Source: Saccharopolyspora oryzae (GTDB lineage Bacteria > Actinomycetota > Actinomycetes > Mycobacteriales > Pseudonocardiaceae). Taken from it: a stretch of 64,000 nucleotides of DNA. A program made the translations under genes and the position numbers. Every line of letters starts with the position of its first letter. The first letter of the stretch is position 1. Location of the stretch: contig NZ_JAQGLA010000009.1 of NCBI RefSeq assembly GCF_027853915.1, positions 62,001 to 126,000 on the forward strand, given 5' to 3'. The notes beneath the pieces were generated by a model, which worked only from the letters and a program-made list of their open reading frames with translations, was not told where the DNA came from and did no database searches. Below are positions 25,310 to 33,663 of this stretch, in pieces.

Positions 25310-26527
25310 TCAGGTCGGCGGCCTCAGCAGTTGGGTGGTGCCGGTGGGGAAGACGGCCGCCGCGGCGTGGTCGCCATGCTTGCGGTGCAGCCAGTTCGAG
25401 GTGTCCTGCCACGTGTTGAACAGGGTCAGCTCGGCCCGTTGTTCGGGGCGCAGATCGTTGGCGCTCACGCCGGGGCTGAAGATCACGAGGTCGAAGTCCC
25501 CGCTGGGGGTGGGCGCGAGGTGGCCGAGCGGCATGCCCGGGCCGAACAGGGAGTGGAAGCCCATGCCTTCGGTGGCCGCCGTGGCGATCACCACGGTCCC
25601 TCCCGGACGCACCGGGGATCGTCCGGCGCCGGTGGGGGCGGACAGGGCGGTGGAGTACTGCAGGAACTCGTTGTCCTTGGGATAGCTGGCGAACACGGCG
25701 ACGTCGACCTCGCCCGGGTCCGGTGTGGCGTAGACCTGGCGGGCGATGTCCACCCCGGCGCGGTGCGCTGCCACCAGGTCTCCGGTGACCAGGCCCGCGA
25801 TGCCGCGGTTGGTGGTGGGGATCGCGTTGACGATGAAGTCCACCCCGGCCATGCGGCCGGCTTCCTCGGCGTCGCGGCGGGCAGTCGTCTCGGTCATGCC
25901 CAGCCGCTCACCGCGTTTCGGCACACCGGTGTGGAACGCCTGGGCCGATTCGATGGCCGCCACCGCGGGCAGCACGAGCTTCGCGCCGCCGGAGAAACCG
26001 GTGACCGGGTGCGGCACGATCGAACCGACCAGGATCTTCAGGTCGGCGTCGAGGAAATCGGTGTTGAGGCGCACCGGGGTGCCGCGGGTGGTGGTGCCGA
26101 TCTCGCGGCACCCGGTCCAGGAGAAGTGGTTGCGCACCCGGCAGCGGGACAGCACCTCCTCGCCGACCTTCTTCAGCAGATCGGCGCGCATCAGCGGCCG
26201 GTGGTTGGCTGCGCCGATCAGCACCGTGACCTCTTCGGCGGCGATCCCGGCGGCGGCCAACTCGTCGAGCACGGCCGGTATCAGGCGCGCTCCGGGTGTC
26301 GGCCGCGAGAGGTCGTCGATCACGACGCACGGCGCGGTGCGACCCGCAGCGATCTCATGGAGTCGCGGTGCGCCGAAGGGTTCGGCGAAGGCCGCCGCGA
26401 TCCCCCGGGCACCGATGTCGGTTGCGTCCTGCGGAGAGCAGGTGCGCACTGCCCAGCCCGCGGGGAACTCCAGCACCAGGTCGCAGTCGTCGAACCAGGC
26501 CTGCCAGCGGACGGACGCCCTAGGCAT
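25310..26527 (-). CDS. LarA-like (DUF2088) nickel-pincer racemase/epimerase family protein
   Basis: A 405-residue protein of the lactate racemase catalytic-subunit family. The diagnostic motifs are present: DDLSRPTP (about 71-78), GAANHRP with the first catalytic His (about 106), GSIVPHPVTGFSGGAK with the second His and the Lys that carries the nickel-pincer cofactor in LarA (about 170-185), and AFHTG. Family members racemise or epimerise 2-hydroxy acids. Maturation enzymes LarB/C/E are not in this window. The ATG overlaps the end of the upstream ligase-like gene by 8 bp, so the two are co-translated. The substrate is unknown; a 2-hydroxy acid feeding the neighbouring 2-oxoacid oxidoreductase is the natural inference. 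Confidence 0.82.
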   Translation of the reverse strand: MPRASVRWQAWFDDCDLVLEFPAGWAVRTCSPQDATDIGARGIAAAFAEPFGAPRLHEIAAGRTAPCVVIDDLSRPTPGARLIPAVLDELAAAGIAAEEVTVLIGAANHRPLMRADLLKKVGEEVLSRCRVRNHFSWTGCREIGTTTRGTPVRLNTDFLDADLKILVGSIVPHPVTGFSGGAKLVLPAVAAIESAQAFHTGVPKRGERLGMTETTARRDAEEAGRMAGVDFIVNAIPTTNRGIAGLVTGDLVAAHRAGVDIARQVYATPDPGEVDVAVFASYPKDNEFLQYSTALSAPTGAGRSPVRPGGTVVIATAATEGMGFHSLFGPGMPLGHLAPTPSGDFDLVIFSPGVSANDLRPEQRAELTLFNTWQDTSNWLHRKHGDHAAAAVFPTGTTQLLRPPT

Positions 26528-27959
26528 GGCTCGCCGCTTGCTCGGCGAGCACGTTCGCGCGGACCTTCGCGCGAACGACCTGCCCGGTGGCGCTGGTGCG
26601 CGGGATCTCCGCGGCAGCGGCGATGACGCGCGGATGCTTGTAGCTCGCGAGTCCGGGCAGTTGGGCGCGCAGCGACGCGACGGTGGGCATCGGCTGGCCG
26701 TCCTCCGGGACGATGGCGGCGCACACCACTTCGCCCCAGGTCGAGTCGGGCAGGCCGACCACCGCGACGTCCCGGACTCCTGGCAGCCCGCGGATCGCCG
26801 TCTCCACCTCGGCAGGCGAGATCGTCTCCCCGCCGGAACGGATGACTTCCCGCTTTCGCCCGGTCAGGTACAGGAAACCCCGCTCGTCGAGCCGACCGAG
26901 GTCGCCGGTCCGGTACCAGCCGTCGTGGACCGGTTGGTCCGCCAGCCGCAGGTAGCCGTTCATCAGGGTCGGGCCGCGGAACAGGACCTCGCCGTCCTCG
27001 GCGATCCGGATCTGCCCGGCGCCGAACGGGGTTCCGACGCTGCCGGGGTGGCCGGCCAGTTCGTGGTGCGCCAGCGAGGTCATCCGGCCGGCTTCGCTGG
27101 CGCCGTAGAGGATCCGGGTGCGAGCTCGCGGGATCCGCGCCGCCAGCCGTTCCAGCAGCTCTTCGGCGACCAGCGAGGTCCCGGTGTCGGCATTGCGCAG
27201 CGAGCCGAGATCGGCGGGTTCGGCGAGCACGCGTTCCCAGACCGCCGGGATGGCGTACATCGCGGTCGGGCGGTGCCGCTGGATGGCGTCGATCAGGTGT
27301 GCCGCGTCGGCCTTCGGCACCAGGTGCACGGCGGTGCGGTTCAGCCATGCTTCCAGCACGTAGTGCCAGCCGCCGTAGTGGAAGAGCGGGAAGCTGCTCA
27401 GCATTCCGCGCATCGGCGGGTCCGCCGGGCCCGGTGCGGAGCGCAGCCAGCTGGCGCGGTGGCTGACCAGCACGCCCTTGGGGGTGCCGGTGCTGCCGCT
27501 GGTCAGGTACAGGATGTGCGGGTCGTCCTCGGTGAGATCCGGTGTCACCGGCGCTGCCGGGGAAGCCGACCGGATCAGCGAGTCCAGGCCGTCGACGCCT
27601 ACTGCCCGCACCCCCGAGCCCGGCTCCAGCCGCTCGTCGTCGCAGACCAGCAGCCGGGGATCGAGGTAGTCCAGCACGGGCCGCGCTTCACCGGGCCCGA
27701 GCTGCGGTGACAGCGGTGCGAACACCGCGCCGATGCGGGCGCAGGCGAGCATCCCGGTGAGGTTGTGCAGTGCCGCGCCGGACCACCACGCGAGCACGTC
27801 ACCGCGCCGGACCCCGAGGCCGCGCAGCGCGTTGGCGGCGCGGTTGGCCTGTTCGTCGAGTGCTGCGAAGGAAATCTGGTCCGCGCCGAGGGTGGCTGCG
27901 GTGGCTTGAGGTGTCGCGCGGGCCGCATCGCGGATCGCGTCGCCGATCAACAGGGGCAT
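26520..27959 (-). CDS. Acyl-CoA synthetase-like (AMP-binding) protein lacking the A10 lysine
   Basis: ANL-superfamily adenylate-forming protein, 479 residues, on the short side for an acyl-CoA ligase. The P-loop LTSGSTGTPKG (about 151-161), the LYGASEAGRM A5 region, YRTGDLG (A7) and the RKREVIRSGGE hinge (A8) are intact. At A10, where a catalytic Lys normally follows T-G, the sequence reads RTSATGQVV (Gln, codon CAG). That Lys is needed for adenylation in the family, so this protein may have lost the first half-reaction, act only in thioester exchange, or be altered. It leads the minus-strand unit and diverges from the 2-oxoacid oxidoreductase genes. Confidence 0.85.
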   Translation of the reverse strand: MPLLIGDAIRDAARATPQATAATLGADQISFAALDEQANRAANALRGLGVRRGDVLAWWSGAALHNLTGMLACARIGAVFAPLSPQLGPGEARPVLDYLDPRLLVCDDERLEPGSGVRAVGVDGLDSLIRSASPAAPVTPDLTEDDPHILYLTSGSTGTPKGVLVSHRASWLRSAPGPADPPMRGMLSSFPLFHYGGWHYVLEAWLNRTAVHLVPKADAAHLIDAIQRHRPTAMYAIPAVWERVLAEPADLGSLRNADTGTSLVAEELLERLAARIPRARTRILYGASEAGRMTSLAHHELAGHPGSVGTPFGAGQIRIAEDGEVLFRGPTLMNGYLRLADQPVHDGWYRTGDLGRLDERGFLYLTGRKREVIRSGGETISPAEVETAIRGLPGVRDVAVVGLPDSTWGEVVCAAIVPEDGQPMPTVASLRAQLPGLASYKHPRVIAAAAEIPRTSATGQVVRAKVRANVLAEQAASHA

Positions 27960-27982
27960 TGCGCCTCCTCGAGGTCGAACCG

Positions 27983-28013
27983 TTGACCCGGACCGGACTT
28001 TAGATTAAAAATC
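27983..28013 (+). promoter_or_regulatory. AT-rich divergent promoter and GATTAAAAATC operator-like repeat
   Basis: TTGACC (27983-27988) and TAAAAA (28006-28011) with 17-bp spacing read toward the oxidoreductase gamma gene. They overlap an inverted repeat GATT-AAA-AATC (28003-28013). This AT-rich island is exceptional in a roughly 70% GC context and lies between the two divergent units, a natural binding site for the GntR protein encoded in the operon. Confidence 0.4.
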
Positions 28014-28049
28014 AAAAACCAAGCAAGCGCTTCCTCTGGAGGTGGTGCA

Positions 28050-28601
28050 GTGGAGTTCGAGGTACTGCTCATGGGCATCGGCGGGCAGGGCATCCAGCTG
28101 ATCGGCAAGACCCTGGCACTGGCCGCGACCCGGGAGGGCAGGCACGCGATGCTCGCTGCGGAGTACGGCGGGGAGATGCGCGGCGGTCCGTCGCAGTCGA
28201 CCGTCGTGATCGGTGATGCACCGTTGCGCGCGCTGCCGATCTTGCCGTCCGCGGCGTCGGCGATCGTGGCCAACCACAAGTTCAGCGGCGCTGTGCCGGA
28301 ACGCTTGCGCCCGGGCGGGTTGCTGCTGCTCAATTCGTCCATTGTGGATCCGGAAACCGCGGGCGACCAGCACCGGGTGGTGCCGGTCGCGGCGACCGCG
28401 CTGGCCGTCGAGCTGGGGGCGCCGCAGGCTGCCGGGTTCGTGCTGCTCGGAGCGTTCAACAACGTGACCGGGCTGGTTTCGCAGGAAGCGCTGGTGGCGG
28501 CGATGACCGAGCTGCTGCCGCCGTACCGCCGGGAGCACGCCGGATCCAATGCGACCGCGCTGGCCGCGGGCGCCGAAGCCGTGAGCGAGGTGGTGGTGTG
28601 A
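28050..28601 (+). CDS. 2-oxoacid:ferredoxin oxidoreductase, gamma subunit
   Basis: Gamma (PorC/VorC/KorC-like) subunit, 183 residues. It opens with LLMGIGGQGIQLIGKTLA, the family signature, followed by EYGGEMRGGPSQSTVVIG. In these complexes gamma helps build the CoA/TPP core. The GTG start has GGAGG seven bases upstream. It is the first gene of a long plus-strand operon and overlaps the alpha gene by 4 bp. Confidence 0.93.
   Translation: MEFEVLLMGIGGQGIQLIGKTLALAATREGRHAMLAAEYGGEMRGGPSQSTVVIGDAPLRALPILPSAASAIVANHKFSGAVPERLRPGGLLLLNSSIVDPETAGDQHRVVPVAATALAVELGAPQAAGFVLLGAFNNVTGLVSQEALVAAMTELLPPYRREHAGSNATALAAGAEAVSEVVV
28338..28348. repeat. TCCATTGTGGA copy of the recurring palindrome
   Basis: One-mismatch member of the TCCAYWGTGGA motif; it lies inside the gamma-subunit coding region. 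Confidence 0.35.
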
Positions 28602-29698
28602 GCGCACCGACGAAGCCGCTCGAACTGCTGGAAGGAAGCGCCGCGATCGCCGAGGCCGCGATCGCCGCGGGCTGCCGGTTCTTCGCCGGATACCCGATTT
28701 CCCCGTTCACCTCGCTGCTGGAGAACATGACGCGGCTGCTGCCCGCTGCGGGCGGGGTGTGCATCAACGCCGAGAGCGAGATCGAGGGCGTGAATATGGC
28801 CCTCGGTGCGGCGGCGACCGGGGCGAGGGCGGCGACCGGATCGTGCGGCCAGGGCATCGCGCTGATGCAGGAGGCGATCGCCGAGATGGCGTTGAACGAG
28901 ACGCCGGTGGTCGTGTTCAACATGGCCCGCAACCAGCAGGACTACTTCCAGTGCACCCGCGGCGGCGGGTGGGGTGACTACCGGACGATCACCTTGGCGC
29001 CCAAGGACATCCCGGAGGCCGTCGAGCACACCCAGCTGCTGTTCCAGCTCGCCGACACCTACCGCGCTCCGGTGATCCTCTACGGCGACCCGCTGCTGGC
29101 GCAGACCCGGGTCGGGGTGCGGATCGACCCGCCGAGCGAACCGGAGCCGGTCAAGGACTGGGCGCTGGACGGCACCATGGGCGGCACCGGGCGGTCCCGG
29201 CAGATCTGGACCTGGGCGATGGGCAAGGCAACCGATCCGGGCCCGGGACCGGACGGGCACTGGCGGGCGATCGCGGAGAAGTTCGAGCGCATCGCCGCGG
29301 CCGAACAGCGCTGGGAAGCCGACCACACCGAGGATTGCGACACGCTGGTGGTCGCGTTCGGTTCGGCGGCGAAGTTCACCGACCACGTCGTGGCGGAACT
29401 GCGCGCCGAAGGCCATCGGATCGGCTCCTTCCGGCCCATCACGTTGTGGCCGTTCCCCGGTGCGGCCTTGGCCGAGGCCAGCCGCGGGTGCCGCCGAGTG
29501 CTGGTGTTCGAGCTCAACGCCGGGCAGATGGTCGACGACGTGCGCCAGCACGTGCACGACCGCGGCGCGGTGCGGGCGATCGGCGGGGTCAGCATCCACG
29601 AGTCGGGGTTGAGCTACGGGCCGCTGCTCGACGCTCCGGTGATCCGGCAACGGGTGCTCGACGCGATGCGACCCGACGAATCGGAAGGGGTGCGCTGA
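28598..29698 (+). CDS. 2-oxoacid:ferredoxin oxidoreductase, alpha subunit
   Basis: Alpha subunit, 366 residues, covering pyrimidine-binding domain I and domain II. FFAGYPISPFTSLLE (about 28-42), the ESEIEGVNMALGAAATGARAATGSCGQGI stretch and MARNQQDYFQCTRGGGWGDYRT match PorA/VorA/KorA proteins. The conserved YPI-P-T core is that of 2-oxoacid rather than indolepyruvate enzymes. The GTG start overlaps the gamma stop by 4 bp; the stop overlaps the beta ATG (TGATG). A pyruvate, ketoisovalerate or longer-chain 2-oxoacid substrate is possible. Confidence 0.93.
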   Translation: MSAPTKPLELLEGSAAIAEAAIAAGCRFFAGYPISPFTSLLENMTRLLPAAGGVCINAESEIEGVNMALGAAATGARAATGSCGQGIALMQEAIAEMALNETPVVVFNMARNQQDYFQCTRGGGWGDYRTITLAPKDIPEAVEHTQLLFQLADTYRAPVILYGDPLLAQTRVGVRIDPPSEPEPVKDWALDGTMGGTGRSRQIWTWAMGKATDPGPGPDGHWRAIAEKFERIAAAEQRWEADHTEDCDTLVVAFGSAAKFTDHVVAELRAEGHRIGSFRPITLWPFPGAALAEASRGCRRVLVFELNAGQMVDDVRQHVHDRGAVRAIGGVSIHESGLSYGPLLDAPVIRQRVLDAMRPDESEGVR

Positions 29699-30480
29699 TG
29701 GACATCGTCTCCACCGACCGGCCACCGGAAACCGCCAGTCGCAAGGTGGCGGAGTTCCGGCCGCCGTTGCAGCTCGGCGAACATTCGCTGTGCCCGGGCT
29801 GCGGGGAACCGGTCGTGCTGCGGGTCCTGCTGGAAACGCTGCAGGAACTCGGCCTGGTGGACCGCACGATCGGCGTGGTCGGTCACGGCTGCTACGGCAG
29901 TTTCGTGCGCATCATGGACGTCGACGTGCTGCAATGCCTGCACGGGCGGGCGCCTGCCTGCGCGACCGGGATCAAGCGGATGCGCCCGGACACCGCGGTG
30001 TTCACGCTGCAAGGCGACGGCGACATGGTCAACGAGGGGCTGCAGGAGGTCATCCACGCCGCGGCCCGCGCTGAGAACGTCACCTGCATCCTGCTCAACA
30101 ACGGAGTTTTCGGTGACACCGGTGGCCAGCAGACCACCACCACCGTGCTCGGGCAGCGCACCAAGACCAGTCTGGACGGCCGCGAAGCCGACCAGCACGG
30201 ATATCCGATCCCCATCGCCGACATCGTCGCGCAGCTGGACGGGGTCGGGTACGTCGCGCGCGGCGCCGTGGGCACGGCCGGCGGGGTGGCGCGCACCAAG
30301 CGGATGATCCGCAACGCATTCGAGAGCCAGCTCGCCGGCGAGGGGTTCGGACTGGTCGAAGTGCTGACCATGTGCCCGACGGGGTGGTTCGTCACCGCGC
30401 CGCAGGGCCCGGACTACCTCGCCGAGTCGATGGAGCAGACGTATCCGCTCGGCGAGCTGCGTCCGCGCAGGTCGAGCTGA
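29698..30480 (+). CDS. 2-oxoacid:ferredoxin oxidoreductase, beta subunit
   Basis: TPP-binding beta subunit, 260 residues. The cluster-binding start CPGCGEP (about 32-38), GHGCYG and the TPP/Mg motif LQGDGDMVNEG ending in LLNNGVFGDTGGQ (about 103-143) are complete. The enzyme oxidatively decarboxylates a 2-oxo acid to an acyl-CoA and passes electrons to ferredoxin. Start is the ATG overlapping the alpha stop. The regulator gene follows after 14 bp. Confidence 0.95.
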   Translation: MDIVSTDRPPETASRKVAEFRPPLQLGEHSLCPGCGEPVVLRVLLETLQELGLVDRTIGVVGHGCYGSFVRIMDVDVLQCLHGRAPACATGIKRMRPDTAVFTLQGDGDMVNEGLQEVIHAAARAENVTCILLNNGVFGDTGGQQTTTTVLGQRTKTSLDGREADQHGYPIPIADIVAQLDGVGYVARGAVGTAGGVARTKRMIRNAFESQLAGEGFGLVEVLTMCPTGWFVTAPQGPDYLAESMEQTYPLGELRPRRSS

Positions 30481-30494
30481 AAGGGGAGTGGAAG

Positions 30495-31289
30495 ATGCCC
30501 ACGGGCAAGGAGCCCGGCCGGATCACCGCGGCCGAGGCGCGGTCGAGGCTGGTGCGGGTCAAGACCAGCGACGCGGTGGCCGAGTCCATCCTGGACATGC
30601 TGTTCAGCGGTGAGCTCAAGGCCGGTGACCGGGTCGACCTCGACGCGATCTCCCGGGAACTCGGCGTGAGCCGGGTGCCGGTGCGCGAGGCGCTGGTGGC
30701 CTTGGAACGCGACGGATTGGTCGAAATCCCTTACCACCGAGGCGTTTTCGTGGCGCGGTTCGACGCGGGGACGATCCGGGAGGGCTTCGAGCTCTACGCC
30801 CTGCTCAGCGCGCTGACCAGCAGCCGCGTGGCGCGCAGCGGCGACCCGGAGGTGTTGGCGGAGTTGGAGCGTGCCGTGGCAGCGGTGGACGAGGCCACCG
30901 AGTACCGCGAGTTCGAGGAATGCGAGCGGGAGTTCCGGCGGATCATCAACGTCGCGTCCGCCGGTCCGCGCCTGCGCGCGACGCTGCGCGGTTTCGGCGG
31001 GCTCGTGCCGGTCGCCTCCCGGTTGTCGATGGCCCGGTCGGTGGACATCGAGCGGCGCTTGGTCCACCAGGAGTACGAGGCGATCCGGAGGGGCGACGCG
31101 GACGCGTCGGCCGCTTCGGCGGTCGAGCACATCAAGCTGCTCGGCGAATACGCGGTGGAAACCCTGCGCAGCCGCGGGGTGATCGGTGACGAACCGGACG
31201 ACGAGACCGGGCCGGACGAGCTGTTGCAGGCGTTGGCCGTCCTGGACGGCAAGCGCGGCAAGGGCAAGCGCGGGAAGGGCGGCACGTGA
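30495..31289 (+). CDS. GntR family regulator inside the oxidoreductase operon
   Basis: A 264-residue GntR/FCD-type regulator. It has a winged helix-turn-helix near residues 22-85 (AGDRVDLDAISRELGVSRVP, VREALVALERDGLVE), a helical effector domain and a very basic Lys/Gly tail (GKRGKGKRGKGG), an unusual extension that may add nonspecific DNA affinity. Start is the ATG at 30495 with GGGAG six bases upstream. The gene splits the beta and ferredoxin genes, and its stop overlaps the ferredoxin ATG, so regulator and enzyme are made from one transcript. The AT-rich repeat at 28003-28013 is a candidate target. Confidence 0.92.
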   Translation: MPTGKEPGRITAAEARSRLVRVKTSDAVAESILDMLFSGELKAGDRVDLDAISRELGVSRVPVREALVALERDGLVEIPYHRGVFVARFDAGTIREGFELYALLSALTSSRVARSGDPEVLAELERAVAAVDEATEYREFEECEREFRRIINVASAGPRLRATLRGFGGLVPVASRLSMARSVDIERRLVHQEYEAIRRGDADASAASAVEHIKLLGEYAVETLRSRGVIGDEPDDETGPDELLQALAVLDGKRGKGKRGKGGT

Positions 31290-31513
31290 TGGGTGCGAGT
31301 CGGGGAACGCTGGTCATCGACACCGAGCGGTGCAAGGGCTGCGAACTGTGCATCACGGCCTGCCCTCCGAACGTGCTGGCGATGTCGGAGCAGGTCAACA
31401 CCACCGGTTACCGCTACCCGGTGCTGCACGAGGGCTGCACCGGGTGCACCGCGTGCGCACTGGTGTGCCCGGACGCGGTCTTCGAGGTCTACCGGTTCGA
31501 GAACGAGCGCTAG
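31289..31513 (+). CDS. Ferredoxin-type 2[4Fe-4S] delta subunit of the oxidoreductase
   Basis: A 74-residue ferredoxin with two intact binding motifs, CKGCELCITACP (about residues 15-26) and CTGCTACALVCP (about 50-61), giving two [4Fe-4S] clusters. This matches the delta subunit (PorD/VorD/KorD) of four-part 2-oxoacid:ferredoxin oxidoreductases. The ATG overlaps the regulator stop (TGATG); a GTG three bases earlier is an alternative start. Confidence 0.95.
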   Translation: MGASRGTLVIDTERCKGCELCITACPPNVLAMSEQVNTTGYRYPVLHEGCTGCTACALVCPDAVFEVYRFENER

Positions 31514-31580
31514 CCGCTCGAACGCTGCTCGGGGCGCGACAAGTCCCCGATGTTCCCAACCTCAGCGTGGAGGTACCGCA

Positions 31581-32774
31581 GTGGGACGGTTCCGGCTGTG
31601 GGCGGCGTGCTGCGCCCTCTTATTGATCACCAGTTGTGGCAGTGCAGTCCAGTTGACCAGCGCGGGCGCGGCGTTCCGCACCGAACCGATCATCATCGGG
31701 CTGGTCTGCGACACCTCCGGGCCGGGCGCCTCCTACGCGGTCCCGGCCTGCAACGCCACCAAGCTCGCCATCGACAAGATCAACAGCGAGGGCGGGGTGC
31801 GGGGCAGGCCGCTGGCCTACGTGGAGGGCAACGACGAGAGCGACCCGACCAAGACCGCGACCGTGCTGCAGAAGCAGGTCAGCCGCGGTGCTTCGGCGCT
31901 GATCGTGCTGACCAGCTCCTCCGGGGTGCTGCAAGCGAAGCCGATCATCGAGCGGATGGGCGTGCCGGTGATCATGTCGGTGGGCACCACCACCGCTGTC
32001 GTGGAACCGCCGAACAACACCTACCTCTACGAGCTGGCGCAACCGTCGTCGGACTGGGGGCGGATGTACTGCGAGGCGTTCCAGCGGCACGGGTACCGCA
32101 AACTCGCGGTCGTGCAGGACAATTCGCCGTCCCAGGTGAAGTACAACAAGACCCTGCTGGCAGCGATGCCGTGCGTGCAGCAGCACGTGGAGACGGTGCC
32201 CATCGACTCCCCGGACGCCAGCGCGATCGCCTCGCGGACCAAGGACTTCCAACCGGATGCGGTGCTGGTGGCCTCGCAGTCGATCAACGTGGAAGTCCTG
32301 GTGCACAACGCCTTCGCCACCCAGCTACCGGACGTCCCGCGCTTCACCGTCGCGACGCTGGCGGCCACCCCCTCGGCGTGGCAGCGGGTGCAGCCCGGTG
32401 GATTGAACGGTGTGATCGGGTTGTCCGCGCTCACCGATCACAACGAGCGGTCCCGGGACGTCACCGAGTTCTACCGGTCGCGGCTGGGGGAGGGCTTCAC
32501 GATGTCGTCGTTCTGGGCCCAGTCCTACGACGGGGTGCAGCTGCTGGCCACCGCCATCGACAACGCCGGCCGCGCCGACGACGGCCCGGCGATCAACGCG
32601 GCCATGCAGCGGATCAACGCCTATCCCGCCAGCTTCGGCTACCCGGGCTTCACCCTGTCGTTCGGGCCGGACAAGCACCTGGGGCCGGACGGCCTGTGCG
32701 GGCAGGTGTTCGTCACGTGGGGTGCCGACAACCGCCTGGCGGGGCCGTGGCCCGGCTACGAGCCGTCCTGCTGA
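31581..32774 (+). CDS. ABC transporter substrate-binding lipoprotein, LivK-like
   Basis: Type I periplasmic-binding protein of the branched-chain amino acid family, 397 residues. The signal peptide ends in the lipobox ITSC (Cys near 19). The mature start IIIGLVCDTSGPG, AIDKINSEGGVRGRPL and SSGVLQAKPII are typical. Extra cysteines (PCVQQH, LCGQVF, PSC end) may form disulfides. The GTG start has GGAGG seven bases upstream. It starts the transporter part of the operon; its ligand is probably the hydroxy/oxo acid precursor rather than leucine, judging from the neighbours. Confidence 0.9.
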   Translation: MGRFRLWAACCALLLITSCGSAVQLTSAGAAFRTEPIIIGLVCDTSGPGASYAVPACNATKLAIDKINSEGGVRGRPLAYVEGNDESDPTKTATVLQKQVSRGASALIVLTSSSGVLQAKPIIERMGVPVIMSVGTTTAVVEPPNNTYLYELAQPSSDWGRMYCEAFQRHGYRKLAVVQDNSPSQVKYNKTLLAAMPCVQQHVETVPIDSPDASAIASRTKDFQPDAVLVASQSINVEVLVHNAFATQLPDVPRFTVATLAATPSAWQRVQPGGLNGVIGLSALTDHNERSRDVTEFYRSRLGEGFTMSSFWAQSYDGVQLLATAIDNAGRADDGPAINAAMQRINAYPASFGYPGFTLSFGPDKHLGPDGLCGQVFVTWGADNRLAGPWPGYEPSC

Positions 32775-32787
32775 CCGGAGGTGTGCG

Positions 32788-33663
32788 ATGCTGCAACCGC
32801 AGCTGTGGGTTTCGGCCCTGGAGATAGGGCTGTTCTTCGGCCTGCTGGCGCTGGCCTACTACCTGGTGTTCCTCGGTGCGGGGCTGTTCAACTTCGCCAT
32901 CGGCGGTTACGCGATGCTGGCCGGTGTTGCGGCGAGCTGGATGACCACGGCGCACGGTGTCGCGGGCTGGCTGGCGGCACTGCTCGCGGTCGGCACCACG
33001 ATGGCCGTCGCAGTGCTCACCGAGGTCGCGGTGGTCCGCCCGGTGCAACAGCGCGCCGGTCGTGGCGACCTGCCCGCCTTGGTGGCGGTGGCCGCGACGC
33101 TGTTCACCTTGCAGGAACTGGCCGGCACCCTGTTCGGCTTCGATCCGTTCCCGCCACCGAAGGTGATCCAGCTGGACGCCTTCACCGCAGGGTCCGTCCA
33201 CATCGGATCGGCGACGTTGCCGCTGCTGGGCGGCACGCTGGTGTGCTTCGCGGCCGTGGCGCTGTGGACCGGCCGGACGCGCAGCGGGCGGTTGATGCGC
33301 TGCATAGGCGACGACACCGGTGTCGCTCGGCTGCTGGGCCTCCCGGTGCAGCGGACCCGGATCCTGGTGTTCCTGGCCGCCGGGTTGATCGCCGGGGTCG
33401 CGGGCTTGCTGTTCGCGGCGAAGTCCGGTGTCGGCGTCGGCGACGGTCTCAAGTGGACGCTCAGCGGGTTCCTGGCGTTCGTGATCGGCGGCTCGGGTTC
33501 GGTGTGGGCGCCGCTGCTCGGCGGGCTGCTGCTGGGCATCGGCTACGTGTTCATCCCGCTCTACCTCGGCGGGGCGGCGTTCTACTACGCGCTGGTGGCA
33601 GTGGCGATGCTGTTCTTCTCGCTGCGGCCGGAGGGCATCTTCGTGCGAAGGGTGCGGGTGTGA
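32788..33663 (+). CDS. ABC transporter permease, LivH-like
   Basis: A 291-residue inner-membrane permease of the branched-chain amino acid importer type with about eight membrane segments, opening with ALEIGLFFGLLALAYYLVFLGAG and containing FAIGGYAMLAG, the LivH GAYxxL-like motif. Late in the protein are MRCIGDDTGVARLLGLPV (EAA-like loop) and LIAGVAGLLFAAKSGV. The ATG follows GGAGG by six bases. The stop overlaps the LivM-like ATG. Confidence 0.92.
   Translation: MLQPQLWVSALEIGLFFGLLALAYYLVFLGAGLFNFAIGGYAMLAGVAASWMTTAHGVAGWLAALLAVGTTMAVAVLTEVAVVRPVQQRAGRGDLPALVAVAATLFTLQELAGTLFGFDPFPPPKVIQLDAFTAGSVHIGSATLPLLGGTLVCFAAVALWTGRTRSGRLMRCIGDDTGVARLLGLPVQRTRILVFLAAGLIAGVAGLLFAAKSGVGVGDGLKWTLSGFLAFVIGGSGSVWAPLLGGLLLGIGYVFIPLYLGGAAFYYALVAVAMLFFSLRPEGIFVRRVRV

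Noticed and set aside
21365-26626. Very long open frame on the plus strand (about 1750 codons) opposite uvrA, SDR and LarA-like genes
   Set aside because: It is antisense to well-supported genes with recognisable motifs; its composition is the His/Arg/Gly/Val-rich pattern created by reading GC-rich genes backwards.
26520-27959. Nonribosomal peptide synthetase adenylation domain
   Set aside because: No carrier or condensation domain nearby, and the hinge and overall length fit a stand-alone acyl-CoA synthetase-like protein.
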